From Mycobacterium sp. URHD0025 (GTDB lineage Bacteria > Actinomycetota > Actinomycetes > Mycobacteriales > Mycobacteriaceae): a DNA stretch of 64,000 nucleotides. The notes beneath the pieces were generated by a model, which saw nothing but the letters and a program-made list of their open reading frames with translations, was not told the origin of the DNA and searched no databases. The position numbers were made by a program, and so were the translations under genes. The DNA lies in contig NZ_AUEQ01000008.1 in the NCBI RefSeq assembly GCF_000426065.1, positions 186,001 to 250,000 on the forward strand, given 5' to 3'. Below, piece after piece: positions 1 to 9,143 of the stretch (positions within the stretch are counted from its first letter, which is position 1; every line of letters begins with the position of its first letter).

Positions 1-1
1 G

Positions 2-769
2 GCCGACGTCGAGGATCTGTGCGCTGCGGGCAAGCCGTTCGGCTTGCGACCGGAAGCGATTCTGCCGGCGTACGGCATGGCCGAGACCACGGTCGCGGTT
101 TCGTTCTCGGAGTGCAACTCCGGCCTGGTGGTCGATGAGGTGGACGATGACATCCTGGCGACGCTGCGACGTGCGGTGCCGGCCAAGAACGGTAATCGTC
201 GCCGGCTGGCGACACTGGGCCCGCTGCTGAGTGGGCTCGAAGCCCGCGTTGTCGATGAGGACGGGAAGGTGCTGCCGGCCCGCGGCGTCGGAGTGATCCA
301 GGTTCGCGGTGAATCGCTGACCCGCGGTTACACCACGGCGGCGGGATTTGTGCCGGCTCAGGACGAGCGGGGTTGGTACGACACCGGCGACCTGGGCTAC
401 CTGACGGAGAACGGCCACATCGTGGTCTGCGGCCGGGTCAAGGACGTCATCATCATGGCCGGACGCAACATCCATCCGACCGACATCGAGCGCGCCGCCA
501 GTCGTGTCGAGGGCGTGCGACCGGGTTGCGCCGTTGCGGTGCGACTGCATTCCGGCCGTTCGACGGAGTCCTTCGCCGTCGCAGTGGAATCGCACGCTTT
601 CGATGACCATGGCGAGGTTCGCCGTATCCAGCATGACGTCGCCCATCATGTGGTGACAGAGGTCGACGCACGGCCACGCACCGTTGTCGTCCTACCGCCG
701 GGAGCGATCCCGAAAACGCCGTCGGGCAAGCTTCGTCGCGGGCACGCGTTGTCCCTGGTCGGCCATTGA
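2..769 (+). CDS. Fatty-acyl-AMP ligase (FadD/FAAL family), C-terminal part
   Basis: The frame is open from base 2, so the start lies outside the window; about 255 C-terminal residues are visible. The adenylate-forming signature is present: YGMAET (A5-type motif), then YDTGDLGYL, then [24 protein letters not shown] text in the hinge to the small C-terminal domain, and [10 protein letters not shown] near the end, whose lysine is the usual A10 catalytic lysine. The combination of IIMAGRN and PTDIE is typical of mycobacterial FAALs, which activate fatty acids as acyl-AMP and usually pass them to a carrier protein. The substrate and partner cannot be judged because the N-terminal domain and upstream genes are missing. 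Confidence 0.85.
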   Translation, partial: ADVEDLCAAGKPFGLRPEAILPAYGMAETTVAVSFSECNSGLVVDEVDDDILATLRRAVPAKNGNRRRLATLGPLLSGLEARVVDEDGKVLPARGVGVIQVRGESLTRGYTTAAGFVPAQDERGWYDTGDLGYLTENGHIVVCGRVKDVIIMAGRNIHPTDIERAASRVEGVRPGCAVAVRLHSGRSTESFAVAVESHAFDDHGEVRRIQHDVAHHVVTEVDARPRTVVVLPPGAIPKTPSGKLRRGHALSLVGH

Positions 770-898
770 CTCGCCAAACTCCGTGCGTCGGCGGTGTGGG
801 CCGTGACGTTCCTGGCCATGGTTCGCCACCTGTTCATCACGGCGCGCCCTGGTGTGCGGGACGTATCCGGCGCACCCTAGAGGTGGAGGCTGATTGAC

Positions 899-1174
899 AT
901 GTACGACAAGGATCTGACCAACAAATGGCTCGTCGAGATCGAGTTTTCCGAGGACGACGTTCATACCCATGCCTCGGCGCGTGCGCAGCTGCGCGACGAC
1001 ACGATGTCCACTACAGGCGATGCCTACCGCAATCCCAGAGACCCCGGGGCGCCGATGATCGGTGAGGAGATCGCGGCGGCGCGCGCGCTCATCACGCTGG
1101 GAACCGAACTACTGCACGAGGCGTCGGCGCGTATCGAACAGTCCACGCACCATCCGGTGCACCTGTACCGCTGA
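899..1174 (+). CDS. DUF1876 family small protein (Rv1738/Rv2632c-like)
   Basis: A 91-residue acidic protein. The pattern WLVEIEFSEDD, then ARAQLR, IGEEIAAARAL and a C-terminal THHPVHLYR ending matches the DUF1876 family, including M. tuberculosis Rv1738 and Rv2632c (GDEL/ARALSDL and THQPARL at the same places). Those relatives are stress- or hypoxia-associated in M. tuberculosis and Rv1738 has a fold resembling ribosome hibernation factors; the molecular role here is inferred only. The ATG is preceded by AGAGGTGGAGG about 9 nt upstream, which fixes the start. It stands alone, with the convergent hsd gene ending 19 nt downstream. Confidence 0.8.
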   Translation: MYDKDLTNKWLVEIEFSEDDVHTHASARAQLRDDTMSTTGDAYRNPRDPGAPMIGEEIAAARALITLGTELLHEASARIEQSTHHPVHLYR

Positions 1175-1193
1175 CCGCCGCGCGGCGATCGAG

Positions 1194-2294
1194 CTAGGCG
1201 GTGACCGGCTGCTTGGCCGCCTCGGTCTCCATCTGATGGAACAGGTCCGTGTAGTACGGCATGCACTCGGTCATGGCCTTCTCGGTGGTGAACAACGGCT
1301 GGTAGCCCAGATCGCGTCCGGCCTTGCCGATCGAGAAGTAGTTGTTGAGGTAAAGCCGTTCCACCGCAAGGGGTTCGATCAACGGCTCGGGGAGGGCGAA
1401 CTTGAAGTGCAGCCACTGCCACGCCATCATCACCTTGTGCACCAGGCGTCCTGACACGTAGAAGGTGGGCAACTTGCGACCGCATGCCGCGATCACCGGA
1501 CGGGCGAACTCGAACATGTTGATCGGCTCGCCGTCGTTGATGAAGTAGGCCTGACCGGGCGCGGTGCCACCGGGGACCAGGTGCTGGCCGGCCAGGATGA
1601 ACCCGTGGATCAGGTTGTGCACGTAGGAGTTGTCCAGCTTGATGTTCTTGTTGCCGACGAGCACCTTGACGTGTCCGGCCAGTACGTTCTCGAACACCTT
1701 CCGGAACATGGTCTGATCGCCGCGGCCCCAGATGCCGCTGGGCCGGATCGAACACGTCAGCATGCCCTGCTCACCGTTCTGGGAGAGCACGAACTTCTCG
1801 GCCACGACCTTGGTCTCGGTGTAGAGGTCGTTGAACCGGTTGGTGTACGGCATGGTCTCGTCACCGTTGACGATGTCCTGTCCGCCCATCACCACACTGT
1901 TGGAGGCGGTGTAGACGAAGCGCTTCACGCCGGCCGCCTGGCCCGCGTGCACCAGGTTCTTGGTGCCCTCGACGTTGACGGCGAAGCTGCGCTGCCGGTA
2001 CTCGTCGGTGACCGAGGCGCCGCCCATCAGGTCGATGATCGCCGCAGTGTGAATGATCGTGTCGATGTCCTTGACGGCCGCGGCCACCGTTTCCGGGTTG
2101 CAGATGTCGCCCTCGATGACCTCCAGGCCGGCGTGATCGCCCAGCGGTGACGGCGCGCGGTCGAACGAGCGCACGGCATATCCGCGGTCGAGCAGCTCGG
2201 TCACCAGGTTGGCGCCGACGAAGCCGGAGCCACCGGTCACCAGGACGCGGCCGAGTTCAGTGGTCAGAGATGCGTCACCCATGACGGGCAGCAT
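1194..2294 (-). CDS. hsd: 3beta-hydroxysteroid dehydrogenase / isomerase
   Basis: A 366-residue extended short-chain dehydrogenase that closely follows M. tuberculosis Rv1106c. The Rossmann motif GGSGFVG is at residues 21-27, and the catalytic Tyr-x3-Lys (YTETK) at about 158-162 with serines just after residue 130. In mycobacteria this enzyme oxidises the 3beta-hydroxyl of cholesterol and shifts the double bond to give cholest-4-en-3-one, the entry step to sterol breakdown. The gene lies 51 nt downstream of xseB on the same strand, but that gap carries a KstR-type operator, so independent sterol-responsive expression is likely. A second in-frame ATG four codons in is an alternative start. Confidence 0.93.
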   Translation of the reverse strand: MLPVMGDASLTTELGRVLVTGGSGFVGANLVTELLDRGYAVRSFDRAPSPLGDHAGLEVIEGDICNPETVAAAVKDIDTIIHTAAIIDLMGGASVTDEYRQRSFAVNVEGTKNLVHAGQAAGVKRFVYTASNSVVMGGQDIVNGDETMPYTNRFNDLYTETKVVAEKFVLSQNGEQGMLTCSIRPSGIWGRGDQTMFRKVFENVLAGHVKVLVGNKNIKLDNSYVHNLIHGFILAGQHLVPGGTAPGQAYFINDGEPINMFEFARPVIAACGRKLPTFYVSGRLVHKVMMAWQWLHFKFALPEPLIEPLAVERLYLNNYFSIGKAGRDLGYQPLFTTEKAMTECMPYYTDLFHQMETEAAKQPVTA

Positions 2295-2297
2295 AAC

Positions 2298-2311
2298 TGA
2301 AACAGGTTCCA
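2298..2311. promoter_or_regulatory. KstR-type operator upstream of hsd
   Basis: The sequence TGAAACAGGTTCCA fits the published KstR consensus TNNAACNNGTTNNA at every fixed position. It sits inside a longer imperfect dyad (AACTG-x-AAC ... GTT-x-CAGTT), only 4 nt upstream of the hsd start codon. KstR represses cholesterol-catabolic genes in mycobacteria, and the gene directly downstream is a cholesterol-oxidising enzyme, so position and function agree. Binding itself is inferred. Confidence 0.7.
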
Positions 2312-2345
2312 GTTTCGAGCGTCACCAGTGAAGACGATTGCTGGG

Positions 2346-2564
2346 TCAACCGTCGTCGGACTCGCGCGCTGCGAGTGCCTCCTCGACCCGCTGCCGTGCG
2401 CCAGCTAAATGTTCTTCACAGCGTTGTGCCAGCTTCTCGCCACGTTCCCAGAGGGTGAGCGAAGCATCGAGGTCCAGCCCGCCCTGCTCCAGCTGCTGCA
2501 CGACAGCGATCAGTTCGTCGCGGGCCTCTTCATATCCCAGTTCACTAATGGGCTTAATGCTCAC
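2346..2564 (-). CDS. xseB: Exodeoxyribonuclease VII small subunit
   Basis: About 72 residues with the family core ISELGYEEARDELIAVV, then LEQGGLDLDASLTLWERGEKLA and a C-terminal helix CEEHLAGARQRVEEAL. The subunit joins several copies to XseA to form exonuclease VII, which degrades single-stranded DNA. Two GTG starts compete: the one at 2573 has GAGGGG only 1 nt ahead, whereas the one chosen here has the same GAGGGG 10 nt ahead, a better spacing. It follows xseA on the same strand with a short gap, as in M. tuberculosis Rv1108c-Rv1107c. Confidence 0.9.
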   Translation of the reverse strand: MSIKPISELGYEEARDELIAVVQQLEQGGLDLDASLTLWERGEKLAQRCEEHLAGARQRVEEALAARESDDG

Positions 2565-2579
2565 GATCCTCACACCCCT

Positions 2580-3809
2580 CTACTCGCTGCCGTCGCTGAC
2601 AGCCGAGATCACTCCGTCGGACACCCGGACCCGCAAGCGGGTGCCGTTCGGCGCGTCGGCCACAGTACGCAGCACTGTCGGTGCACCGGACGCCGGAACC
2701 GCCTGGACCACCGCATATCCCCGGGCCAGCGTGGCCGCCGGACCCAGCGAGGTCAGTCGCGCCGCCAGGTGCCCGACGGTGTCGGCCTCCGCGGCGATCT
2801 TGCGGGTGATGTCGCGTTCGGCAGTGGCCCGGGCGCGCGCGATCTCGTCGGCGCGCGCGGCGAGCGCCGCCAAGGGCTGCGCCAGTACCGGACGGCTGCG
2901 CAACTGCTCCAGATGATGTTGCTCGCGGTGCACCCAGTTGCGTAGCGCGCGGGCGCTGCGCCGATGCAGATCGTTGATCAGCGCCTGCTCGGCGGCCGCG
3001 TCGGGCACGATCCGCTTGGCCGCGTCGGTCGGCGTGGCCGCGCGGACGTCGGCGACGAGATCGGACAGGGGAGTGTCGGGTTCGTGGCCGATCGCGCTGA
3101 CCACCGGGGTGCGGCACGCGGCGATGGCCCGGCACAGCGTCTCGTCGGAAAACGGCAGCAGATCCTCGACGCTGCCGCCGCCGCGGGCCAGGACGATGAC
3201 ATCGACCTCGGGCTGAAGGTCAAGGGCCGCTAGGGCTTCGACGATCTGCGGTACGGCGTTGGGCCCCTGCACGATGGTGTTGCGAATCGCGAAGCGGACC
3301 GCCGGCCAGCGACCGGCGGCGACCGTCGTCACGTCACGCTCGGCGGCCGATGCGCGGCCGGTGATGAGGCCGATGGTGTTGGGCAGGAACGGGATCGGCC
3401 GTTTGAGCCGCGGATCGAACAGTCCCTCGGCCTCCAGCAGCCGCCGCAGCCGCTCGATCCGGGCCAACAGCTCGCCGATGCCGACTGCGCGAATCTCGCT
3501 GACCCGCAACGAGAATGTGCCGCGGCCGGTGTAGAAATTCGGTTTACCGCAGATGATCACCTGGGTGCCCTCGGTCAGCTTGACCGGGGCATTGCGCACC
3601 AGATCGCGCGGGCAGGTCAGCGTCAGCGACATGTCGGCCGCCGGATCCCGCAGCACCATGAAGACCGTCTTGGAATCCGGGCGGACCTTGAGTTCGGTCA
3701 GCTGCCCCTCGACCCAGACGGTGCCGAGCCGGTCGATCCATTTGGCGACGCGGGTCGCCACTGCGCGGACCGGCCAGGGGTTCTCCGGTGACTGACCCGG
3801 TTCGGTCAC
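2580..3809 (-). CDS. xseA: Exodeoxyribonuclease VII large subunit
   Basis: A 409-residue protein with an N-terminal OB-fold (about 25-110, [12 protein letters not shown] ... [14 protein letters not shown]) followed by the nuclease core: [15 protein letters not shown] at about 146-160, [16 protein letters not shown] at 208-223 and [23 protein letters not shown] at 238-260. These are the conserved XseA motifs. With XseB it forms exonuclease VII, cutting single-stranded DNA to oligonucleotides in repair. Its GTG start overlaps the stop of the upstream Rv1109c-like gene by 4 nt (GTGA), implying a three-gene operon ending in xseB. Confidence 0.95.
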   Translation of the reverse strand: MTEPGQSPENPWPVRAVATRVAKWIDRLGTVWVEGQLTELKVRPDSKTVFMVLRDPAADMSLTLTCPRDLVRNAPVKLTEGTQVIICGKPNFYTGRGTFSLRVSEIRAVGIGELLARIERLRRLLEAEGLFDPRLKRPIPFLPNTIGLITGRASAAERDVTTVAAGRWPAVRFAIRNTIVQGPNAVPQIVEALAALDLQPEVDVIVLARGGGSVEDLLPFSDETLCRAIAACRTPVVSAIGHEPDTPLSDLVADVRAATPTDAAKRIVPDAAAEQALINDLHRRSARALRNWVHREQHHLEQLRSRPVLAQPLAALAARADEIARARATAERDITRKIAAEADTVGHLAARLTSLGPAATLARGYAVVQAVPASGAPTVLRTVADAPNGTRLRVRVSDGVISAVSDGSE

Positions 3810-4384
3810 TTCGCGGTCGCGCGGGTGATCCTGTTGGCGAGCAGCGTGACGAACGGTGCACGGGCCCGGCCGGCCTCTTCGTAGGCCAGCAGCGCTTCGA
3901 GGTCGGCCACCCGCAGTGAGGTCAACCGGGCGCGCAGCTGCGCCAGGGTCAGCGCGTCGTACCCGAGCTCGCCCGCGATGTCCGGTGCTGCGCCCGCGGT
4001 GGTGGCACGTGCGGCCTTGCCGTTCGTCGGGCCGGCCGACTCGGGCTCGCCGGTGCTGTACAGGGCGAACCGTCCCTCGGTGCGCCGCTCGCCGTCACCG
4101 GCTCCGGGCGAGTCGGCGTCCTCACCCGAGTCGGACTCGAGATCTTCGTCGAACGTGGCCCACTCGGGTTGCTCGTCCTTGGGCGGAAACAGCTGCTCGA
4201 GTGTCTCGTCGCCCTTCACCACCAGCTCAGCCAGGTTCTGCTGGACGTGCATGACGAGGTTCGCCGCCTGACTGGCCATCGTCATGGGATAGGTGAGGAT
4301 CGTCTGAGGTAACTTGCGAGTTTCTTCCAGGGCGGTAGCGGCGGCACCAACCAGCAGCCGGACCCCATACGGTGCGGTTCCCAT
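3806..4384 (-). CDS. Rv1109c-family conserved protein, possibly lipid-droplet associated
   Basis: A 192-residue actinobacterial protein resembling M. tuberculosis Rv1109c. The N-terminus ([19 protein letters not shown], then [31 protein letters not shown]) forms amphipathic helices; an acidic low-complexity linker follows; the C-terminus ([41 protein letters not shown]) is a helical module seen across this family. I recall such proteins being named lipid-droplet-associated in databases; nothing in the sequence proves that. I chose the ATG giving MGTAPYG because it matches the relative's start; an upstream in-frame start adds 8 residues. It is first gene of the xse operon and divergent from ispH. 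Confidence 0.75.
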   Translation of the reverse strand: MGTAPYGVRLLVGAAATALEETRKLPQTILTYPMTMASQAANLVMHVQQNLAELVVKGDETLEQLFPPKDEQPEWATFDEDLESDSGEDADSPGAGDGERRTEGRFALYSTGEPESAGPTNGKAARATTAGAAPDIAGELGYDALTLAQLRARLTSLRVADLEALLAYEEAGRARAPFVTLLANRITRATAK

Positions 4385-4447
4385 GAGCACCAGACTAGCC
4401 ACAGCCACGGCTGGCTCCGTTGCGATGTCGCCCCGTACCCTGGAGAC

Positions 4448-5470
4448 ATGCCGCCGACAATCAACATGGGTATCCCGGGTGCCACCAGCTCGGTGAGGTC
4501 AGGCGGTGGTTCGCACGCTTCGGGCAAACGGGTCCTGCTGGCCGAGCCCCGCGGATATTGCGCGGGTGTGGATCGTGCCGTCGAGACCGTCGAACGGGCC
4601 TTGGAGAAGCACGGCGCGCCGGTCTACGTGCGGCACGAGATCGTGCACAACAAGCACGTGGTGGAGACCCTGGCGAAGGCCGGCGCCGTCTTCGTCGACG
4701 AGACCGACGAGGTTCCCGAAGGGGCGATCGTGGTGTTCTCGGCGCACGGCGTCGCCCCGACCGTCCACGAAACCGCCGCCGAGCGCAGCCTGCAGGTCAT
4801 CGACGCCACCTGCCCGCTGGTCACCAAGGTGCACAACGAGGCCAAGCGATTCGCCCGCGACGATTACGACATCCTGCTGATCGGTCACGAAGGTCACGAA
4901 GAGGTGGTCGGCACCGCCGGTGAGGCGCCCGAGCACGTCCAGGTGGTCGACAATCCTGACGCGGTGGACAACGTCACGGTGCGGGACCCGAACAAGGTGA
5001 TCTGGCTTTCGCAGACCACGCTGAGCGTCGACGAGACCATGGAGACGGTGCGTCGGCTCCGCGACAAGTTCCCGACATTGCAGGATCCGCCGAGCGACGA
5101 CATCTGCTACGCGACGCAGAACCGTCAGGTGGCGGTCAAGGCGATGGCTCCCGAATGCGAACTGGTGATCGTGGTGGGTTCGCGCAACTCGTCGAACTCG
5201 GTGCGGTTGGTCGAGGTGGCACTCGGCGCCGGCTCGCAGGCTTCGCACCTCGTGGATTACGCCGAGGACATCGACCCGGCCTGGCTGGAGGGCGTCACCA
5301 CAGTGGGCGTCACGTCTGGAGCCTCGGTGCCCGAGGTGCTGGTGCGCGGTGTGCTCGAGCGGCTTGCGGACTACGGCTACGGGACCGTGCAGCCGGTGAC
5401 CACCGCCAACGAGACGTTGGTGTTCGCGCTGCCGCGTGAGATCCGCCCGCCGCGCTCCCAGGTTTCCTGA
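4448..5470 (+). CDS. ispH: 4-hydroxy-3-methylbut-2-enyl diphosphate reductase
   Basis: A 340-residue IspH/LytB. The three cysteines that hold the iron-sulfur cluster are present: GYCAGV (Cys38), DATCPLV (Cys122) and [11 protein letters not shown] (Cys220), along with [14 protein letters not shown], the [14 protein letters not shown] segment and [15 protein letters not shown]. The enzyme makes IPP and DMAPP in the last step of the methylerythritol phosphate pathway, feeding isoprenoid carriers and menaquinone. The N-terminus (about 25 residues before [11 protein letters not shown]) is variable in the family, so ATG at 4448 or the next in-frame ATG are both possible. The stop codon lies inside a strong palindrome. 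Confidence 0.95.
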   Translation: MPPTINMGIPGATSSVRSGGGSHASGKRVLLAEPRGYCAGVDRAVETVERALEKHGAPVYVRHEIVHNKHVVETLAKAGAVFVDETDEVPEGAIVVFSAHGVAPTVHETAAERSLQVIDATCPLVTKVHNEAKRFARDDYDILLIGHEGHEEVVGTAGEAPEHVQVVDNPDAVDNVTVRDPNKVIWLSQTTLSVDETMETVRRLRDKFPTLQDPPSDDICYATQNRQVAVKAMAPECELVIVVGSRNSSNSVRLVEVALGAGSQASHLVDYAEDIDPAWLEGVTTVGVTSGASVPEVLVRGVLERLADYGYGTVQPVTTANETLVFALPREIRPPRSQVS

Positions 5471-5524
5471 GCACACGCCGAACCCCCCTTTTCGCCATGG
5501 AAAAGGGGGGTTCGGCGTCTGCTC
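5469..5524. terminator. 56-bp palindromic element 1, bidirectional terminator
   Basis: The ends are GAGCA and TGCTC; one C-C mismatch is followed by an 18-bp perfect stem (ACGCCGAACCCCCCTTTT against its complement) around the 8-nt loop CGCCATGG. It begins in the ispH stop codon and lies between convergent ispH and the DUF6542 gene, so it can end both transcripts. It has the same length and the same outer sequence (GAGCANAC...GTCTGCTC) as four other elements in this window, with a different core. Confidence 0.8.
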
Positions 5525-5536
5525 GTCAGTTGATGC

Positions 5537-6718
5537 TCAGTCGTCGTGATCCCACGAGTGACGGCCCCTGGCTGCCGCACCCTTGGGTGAGCGGGGCCGT
5601 GTCCGGTGCTCGACCCGGTGATCCTCGTCGTCAGAACCGCGATAGCGCACCCGCGACACCGGGTGGTGGGTAGAGCGGCCGGAGCCGGTCGGCGGATCGA
5701 ATGAATCCTCGAACGGCTGATAGTCGTCGAACCGGCGGCGCTGCCGCTGCGGCCGCTCACGTGGGACCTCGAATCCACCTGTGTCGCGTCGCTCCGGCGG
5801 GGGCTGTTTGCGCGGCTGAGTCCGCACGCGTCGGCGGGGCTCGCCGGTTCCGGGCTCGGCAGATCGCGGGGGCCTGGGCCGACGTGGCCGCTCGGGCATC
5901 GCCGCGTCGACCTCGCTGCCCAGATCGCCCTCGGCGGCACGGCTGGGACGGGGCCGAGCGGCTGCGGGGCGCTTGGTCGGCCTCCGCTCGCCGCGGGGTC
6001 GCCCAGAAGCTGTCCCGGCCGCCGCTGCCGCGCCCGTGCCGGGCTCGGCGCCGGCCGGGCGTCGTCGGGCAGGCCGTTCGGACGGGCGCCGCCGCGGCGG
6101 CGCATCCGCCGCCCCTGCCGAAGAGGCCGTCCTGTCCCGGCGCGCAGTCGTGGTGGCGGGTTTGCGGAGAACCAGCCCGGAAAGTTTCGCTGTGACAGAT
6201 GACACAATCGCCGTGGCGGGCGACGCTTTGGCGGTTTTGGCCGCTCCGGAGTCAGATGCCTCGGCCGGGTCGGCTCCGCGATGTGACGTCAGACCGACAT
6301 ACCACCGGCCCAGTCCGATCAGCAGCACCGCGGCCGAGAGGAACAACATCAGCGGGAAGCGTTCGATCAGCGGATATCCGCAGTTGATCGCCAGGTCTTT
6401 CACGCCGGCCAGCTGGCCGCCGTGAAACAGGAAATACGACCCTGGCACAGCGACGAAAAGGATGAGTGGGGGCTGGATCACGGCGGTGAACAGGCCGGCC
6501 TGCTGCACCACCAGAACAGCCAAAAGGCAACCGACGGAATAGCAGAAACCGAACACCGAGCTGAGCTCGCGATCACCCGAGCCGGCGTCGAAAGCAAAGC
6601 CGATCGCGGTAGCCGTGACCGCCACCAGCACAGCACCCCACCACGGCACACCGGCGAATCGCGGGTGTACAGAGCGATGGTCAGCCGGCACTGCCGACTG
6701 TGCGCGCTGTCCTGACAC
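5537..6718 (-). CDS. DUF6542 membrane protein with long basic/proline-rich tail (Rv1111c-like)
   Basis: A 393-residue protein. The first 170 residues hold about four hydrophobic segments (WGAVLVAVTATAIGFAF, GFCYSVGCLLAVLVV, PPLILFVAVPGSYFLF, FPLMLFLSAAVLLIGLG), after a short head that resembles the Rv1111c N-terminus. The remainder is a low-complexity cytoplasmic tail rich in Arg, Pro and Ala, ending in an acidic/His stretch WDHDD. The GTG giving VSGQRAQ was chosen because the relative begins the same way; the frame stays open upstream antisense to ychF, which is not coding. No enzymatic motif is visible and function is unknown. Confidence 0.8.
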   Translation of the reverse strand: MSGQRAQSAVPADHRSVHPRFAGVPWWGAVLVAVTATAIGFAFDAGSGDRELSSVFGFCYSVGCLLAVLVVQQAGLFTAVIQPPLILFVAVPGSYFLFHGGQLAGVKDLAINCGYPLIERFPLMLFLSAAVLLIGLGRWYVGLTSHRGADPAEASDSGAAKTAKASPATAIVSSVTAKLSGLVLRKPATTTARRDRTASSAGAADAPPRRRPSERPARRRPAGAEPGTGAAAAAGTASGRPRGERRPTKRPAAARPRPSRAAEGDLGSEVDAAMPERPRRPRPPRSAEPGTGEPRRRVRTQPRKQPPPERRDTGGFEVPRERPQRQRRRFDDYQPFEDSFDPPTGSGRSTHHPVSRVRYRGSDDEDHRVEHRTRPRSPKGAAARGRHSWDHDD

Positions 6719-6802
6719 ACGTTGACCGTACCGGCTCTTTCTGGCCGCGTGCTGCCAGCTCGCGCTGGCGTGCCGATCACACCGGCTTAGACTGTGGTCC
6801 CT

Positions 6803-7885
6803 GTGAGCCTGAACCTGGGAATCGTCGGTTTGCCCAACGTCGGAAAGTCGACTCTGTTCAATGCCCTGACGCGTAACGACGTGTTGGCGGCCAACTATCC
6901 GTTTGCGACCATCGAGCCCAATGAGGGCGTGGTTCCGCTGCCCGATCCCCGGCTCGACAAGCTCGCCGAGATCTTCGGCTCGGAGAAGACGGTGCCGGCG
7001 CCGGTGACGTTCGTCGATATCGCAGGCATCGTCAAAGGCGCATCCGAGGGCGCCGGCCTCGGCAACAAGTTCCTCGCCAACATCCGCGAGTGCGACGCCA
7101 TCTGTCAGGTGGTTCGCGTGTTCGCCGACGACGACGTGGTCCACGTCGACGGCCGGGTCGACCCGCGCTCGGACATCGAGGTGATCGAGACCGAGCTGAT
7201 CCTCGCCGACATGCAGACGCTGGAGAAGGCGGTGCCGCGCCTGGAGAAGGAAGCCCGCAACAACAAGGAACGCAAGCCGGTGCTGGAAGCGGCGGTCGCG
7301 GCCCAGGCGGTACTGGATGGCGGCAAGACTTTGTCTTCTACGGTCTCCTCGGCCCAGGACTGGTCGGTGCTGCGTGAGCTCAACCTCATGACCACCAAGC
7401 CGTTCCTGTACGTGTTCAACGCCGACGAGTCGGTGCTCACCGATGCGGCCAAGCAGGCAGAGCTGCGCGCGCTCGTGGCTCCTGCCGACGCGGTGTTCCT
7501 GGACGCCAAGATCGAATCCGAGCTGATCGAGCTCGACGACGAGTCGGCCAACGAGCTGCTGGAGTCGATCGGGCAGACCGAGCGTGGCCTGGACGCGCTG
7601 GCCCGGGCCGGCTTCCACACGTTGCGACTGCAGACCTATCTGACGGCCGGGCCCAAGGAATCACGGGCGTGGACGATCCATCAGGGCGATACCGCTCCCA
7701 AGGCGGCCGGCGTGATCCACACCGACTTCGAGAAGGGCTTCATCAAAGCCGAGGTGGTGTCGTTCGACGACCTCGTCGAGGCCGGTTCGATGGCCGCCGC
7801 CAAGGCCGCGGGCAAGGTCCGGATGGAGGGCAAGGACTACGTCATGGCTGACGGGGACGTGGTGGAGTTCCGTTTCAACGTGTAG
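6803..7885 (+). CDS. ychF: Redox-regulated ATPase YchF (Obg-related, OLA1 family)
   Basis: A 360-residue P-loop protein. Walker [10 protein letters not shown] is at residues 9-17, switch [23 protein letters not shown] follows, and the G4 position reads FNADE rather than NKxD, the hallmark of YchF proteins that prefer ATP. The C-terminal TGS-type domain ([29 protein letters not shown], then [16 protein letters not shown]) is complete. YchF associates with ribosomes and stress responses. The GTG giving [11 protein letters not shown] is used because the family starts there; an earlier GTG adds three residues. The final 25 bases recur downstream as two degenerate copies. Confidence 0.95.
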   Translation: MSLNLGIVGLPNVGKSTLFNALTRNDVLAANYPFATIEPNEGVVPLPDPRLDKLAEIFGSEKTVPAPVTFVDIAGIVKGASEGAGLGNKFLANIRECDAICQVVRVFADDDVVHVDGRVDPRSDIEVIETELILADMQTLEKAVPRLEKEARNNKERKPVLEAAVAAQAVLDGGKTLSSTVSSAQDWSVLRELNLMTTKPFLYVFNADESVLTDAAKQAELRALVAPADAVFLDAKIESELIELDDESANELLESIGQTERGLDALARAGFHTLRLQTYLTAGPKESRAWTIHQGDTAPKAAGVIHTDFEKGFIKAEVVSFDDLVEAGSMAAAKAAGKVRMEGKDYVMADGDVVEFRFNV

Positions 7886-7958
7886 CTGAGTTTCGGTTCC
7901 AACGACTGCTGCCACATCAAGGCTTCCGAACCCTGTCGAACAGATCCATGGCATCATT

Positions 7959-7980
7959 AGGTGCATCAATTGATGCACCT
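7959..7980. promoter_or_regulatory. Perfect 22-bp palindrome, likely VapBC operator
   Basis: AGGTGCATCAA is followed immediately by its exact reverse complement. The dyad ends at the Shine-Dalgarno GGAGGT (7981-7986) and 11 nt before the vapB ATG. VapB antitoxins usually bind such inverted repeats to repress their own operon, so this is the natural candidate for autoregulation. Its position between ychF and vapB gives it no other obvious target. Confidence 0.75.
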
Positions 7981-7991
7981 GGAGGTGTCAG

Positions 7992-8198
7992 ATGCGAACG
8001 ACTGTGACTATCGACGATGCCTTGCTGGCGAAAGCGGCAGAACTCACCGGTGTGTCGGAAAACGTGGCGCTGCTCCGGCAAGGCTTGGAGACGCTTATCC
8101 GAGTCGAGAGTGGTCGCCGCCTGGCGGCCCTCGGCGGCACGGACCTTCACGCGAAGGCCGCTCCCCGGCGGAGGACGTCTGCCGATGATTCTCGTTGA
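7992..8198 (+). CDS. vapB: VapB-type antitoxin
   Basis: A 68-residue protein with a ribbon-helix-helix N-terminus (MRTTVTIDDALLAKAAELTG, then LLRQGLETLIRVES) and a basic C-terminus expected to wrap the toxin. GGAGGT lies 5 nt before the ATG. The gene overlaps vapC by 14 nt in another frame, giving translational coupling. It stands directly downstream of ychF, as vapB32 (Rv1113) follows Rv1112 in M. tuberculosis, so it is probably the positional equivalent. Confidence 0.88.
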   Translation: MRTTVTIDDALLAKAAELTGVSENVALLRQGLETLIRVESGRRLAALGGTDLHAKAAPRRRTSADDSR

Positions 8199-8553
8199 CA
8201 CGTCGATTTGGATTGACCATCTGCACGCCGCAGAGCCGCGACTGATCAGTTTGCTCGCCCTCGATGAAATCGGCTGCCATCCGTTGGTCATTGAGGAATT
8301 GTCGTTGGGTTCGATCAAGAAGCGCGACGACGTGCTCGGCTTGCTGTCAAACCTCTACCAGTTCCCGACTGCCACGCACGCTGAGGTGCTTCATCTGGTC
8401 GAACGTCGCCGACTGTGGGACCGAGGATTGAGCGCAATCGATGTTCATCTCCTCGGGGCTGTGGCGTTGGCGGGTGGCGGACCACTATGGACCAGGGACA
8501 AACGACTCAAAGCGGCTTCTGAAGATTGCGGCATCGTCGTCTTCGACGGGTGA
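8185..8553 (+). CDS. vapC: VapC-type PIN-domain ribonuclease toxin
   Basis: A 122-residue PIN domain beginning MILVDTSIWIDHL. The acidic metal-binding residues appear in order: Asp5, Glu38 (VIEELSLG), Asp86 (LSAIDVHLLGA) and Asp105 (WTRDKRL). VapC toxins cleave specific tRNAs or rRNA when freed from VapB. The protein is full length with no frameshift, so the module looks intact. A degenerate copy of the ychF 3' end follows 21 nt after the stop. Confidence 0.9.
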   Translation: MILVDTSIWIDHLHAAEPRLISLLALDEIGCHPLVIEELSLGSIKKRDDVLGLLSNLYQFPTATHAEVLHLVERRRLWDRGLSAIDVHLLGAVALAGGGPLWTRDKRLKAASEDCGIVVFDG

Positions 8554-8574
8554 CGTTGTTTGGCAACGGCATTT

Positions 8575-8599
8575 GGTGGAGTTCCGGTTCAACGTGTAG
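8575..8599. repeat. Copy 2 of the ychF 3' end (24/25 identical)
   Basis: Compared with ychF bases 7861-7885, this 25-mer differs at one position and still reads VEFRFNV-stop in the same relative frame. It lies just past vapC and covers the tail end of the convergent VOC gene, whose stop codon falls inside it. With the third copy at 9536 it suggests that the ychF stop region has been a repeated junction for gene insertion. Confidence 0.8.
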
Positions 8600-8972
8600 C
8601 AGCGGGCTTGTCGAAGTACTGGACCAGACAGAACTCGTTGCCCTCGGGATCCAGCATGTTCAACACGACGCCCTCGTTGTATTCGTGCCGAAAGCCCGAG
8701 AAGCGTCCGCCGAGTTCCTCGACCCGTTGCCGTCCGGCTTCGATGTCGTCGACCTCTACATCCAGGTGAACGCGTACCTTTCCGGCCTTCGGTTCAGGTA
8801 CGCGCTGGAAGGTGAGGCGGGGAAGCGGTGCCGAGCGCGAACCCACCGTCGCCCAGTTCGGATCGTCCCCGTGCTCGTTCGATGCCGGAATGCCGAGCAC
8901 GGCAGCCCAGAAGGTCGACATCTGTACCGGATCGGCGCAGTCGATGGTCACTCCAGACCAGCGGTTTGCCAT
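8589..8972 (-). CDS. VOC-superfamily (glyoxalase-like) protein
   Basis: A 127-residue single VOC unit: WSGVTIDCADPVQMSTFWAAVLG at the start, LTFQRVPEPK, VRVHLDVEVDDIEAG in the middle and LDPEGNEFCLVQYF at the end. This is the actinobacterial glyoxalase_6-like pattern; members bind small molecules or confer resistance, and the substrate cannot be read from sequence. The ATG is preceded by GGGAG 5 nt upstream. Divergent from the DUF1801 gene, with 171 bp between their starts. Confidence 0.8.
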   Translation of the reverse strand: MANRWSGVTIDCADPVQMSTFWAAVLGIPASNEHGDDPNWATVGSRSAPLPRLTFQRVPEPKAGKVRVHLDVEVDDIEAGRQRVEELGGRFSGFRHEYNEGVVLNMLDPEGNEFCLVQYFDKPAATR

Positions 8973-9143
8973 TGCTGCTCCCGGGCATTTGGACAATTGG
9001 CGCTCGAGTAGATCCTCGCACGCGCAGCGATTGATTCCCGCGCCGAGCGTGGGGGAATGCACGCATCAGGCCTCATTTTCGTGCGAACGGCCCACGCTTG
9101 TCAGGCGGTCAGGACCCCGTTTGGTTGGAGTAGATTGTCGGCT

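Noticed and set aside
855..880. A GGGAC-containing segment upstream of the DUF1876 gene considered as a DosR box
   Set aside because: Only one half of the GGGACTWWAGTCCC consensus is present; the other half does not match.
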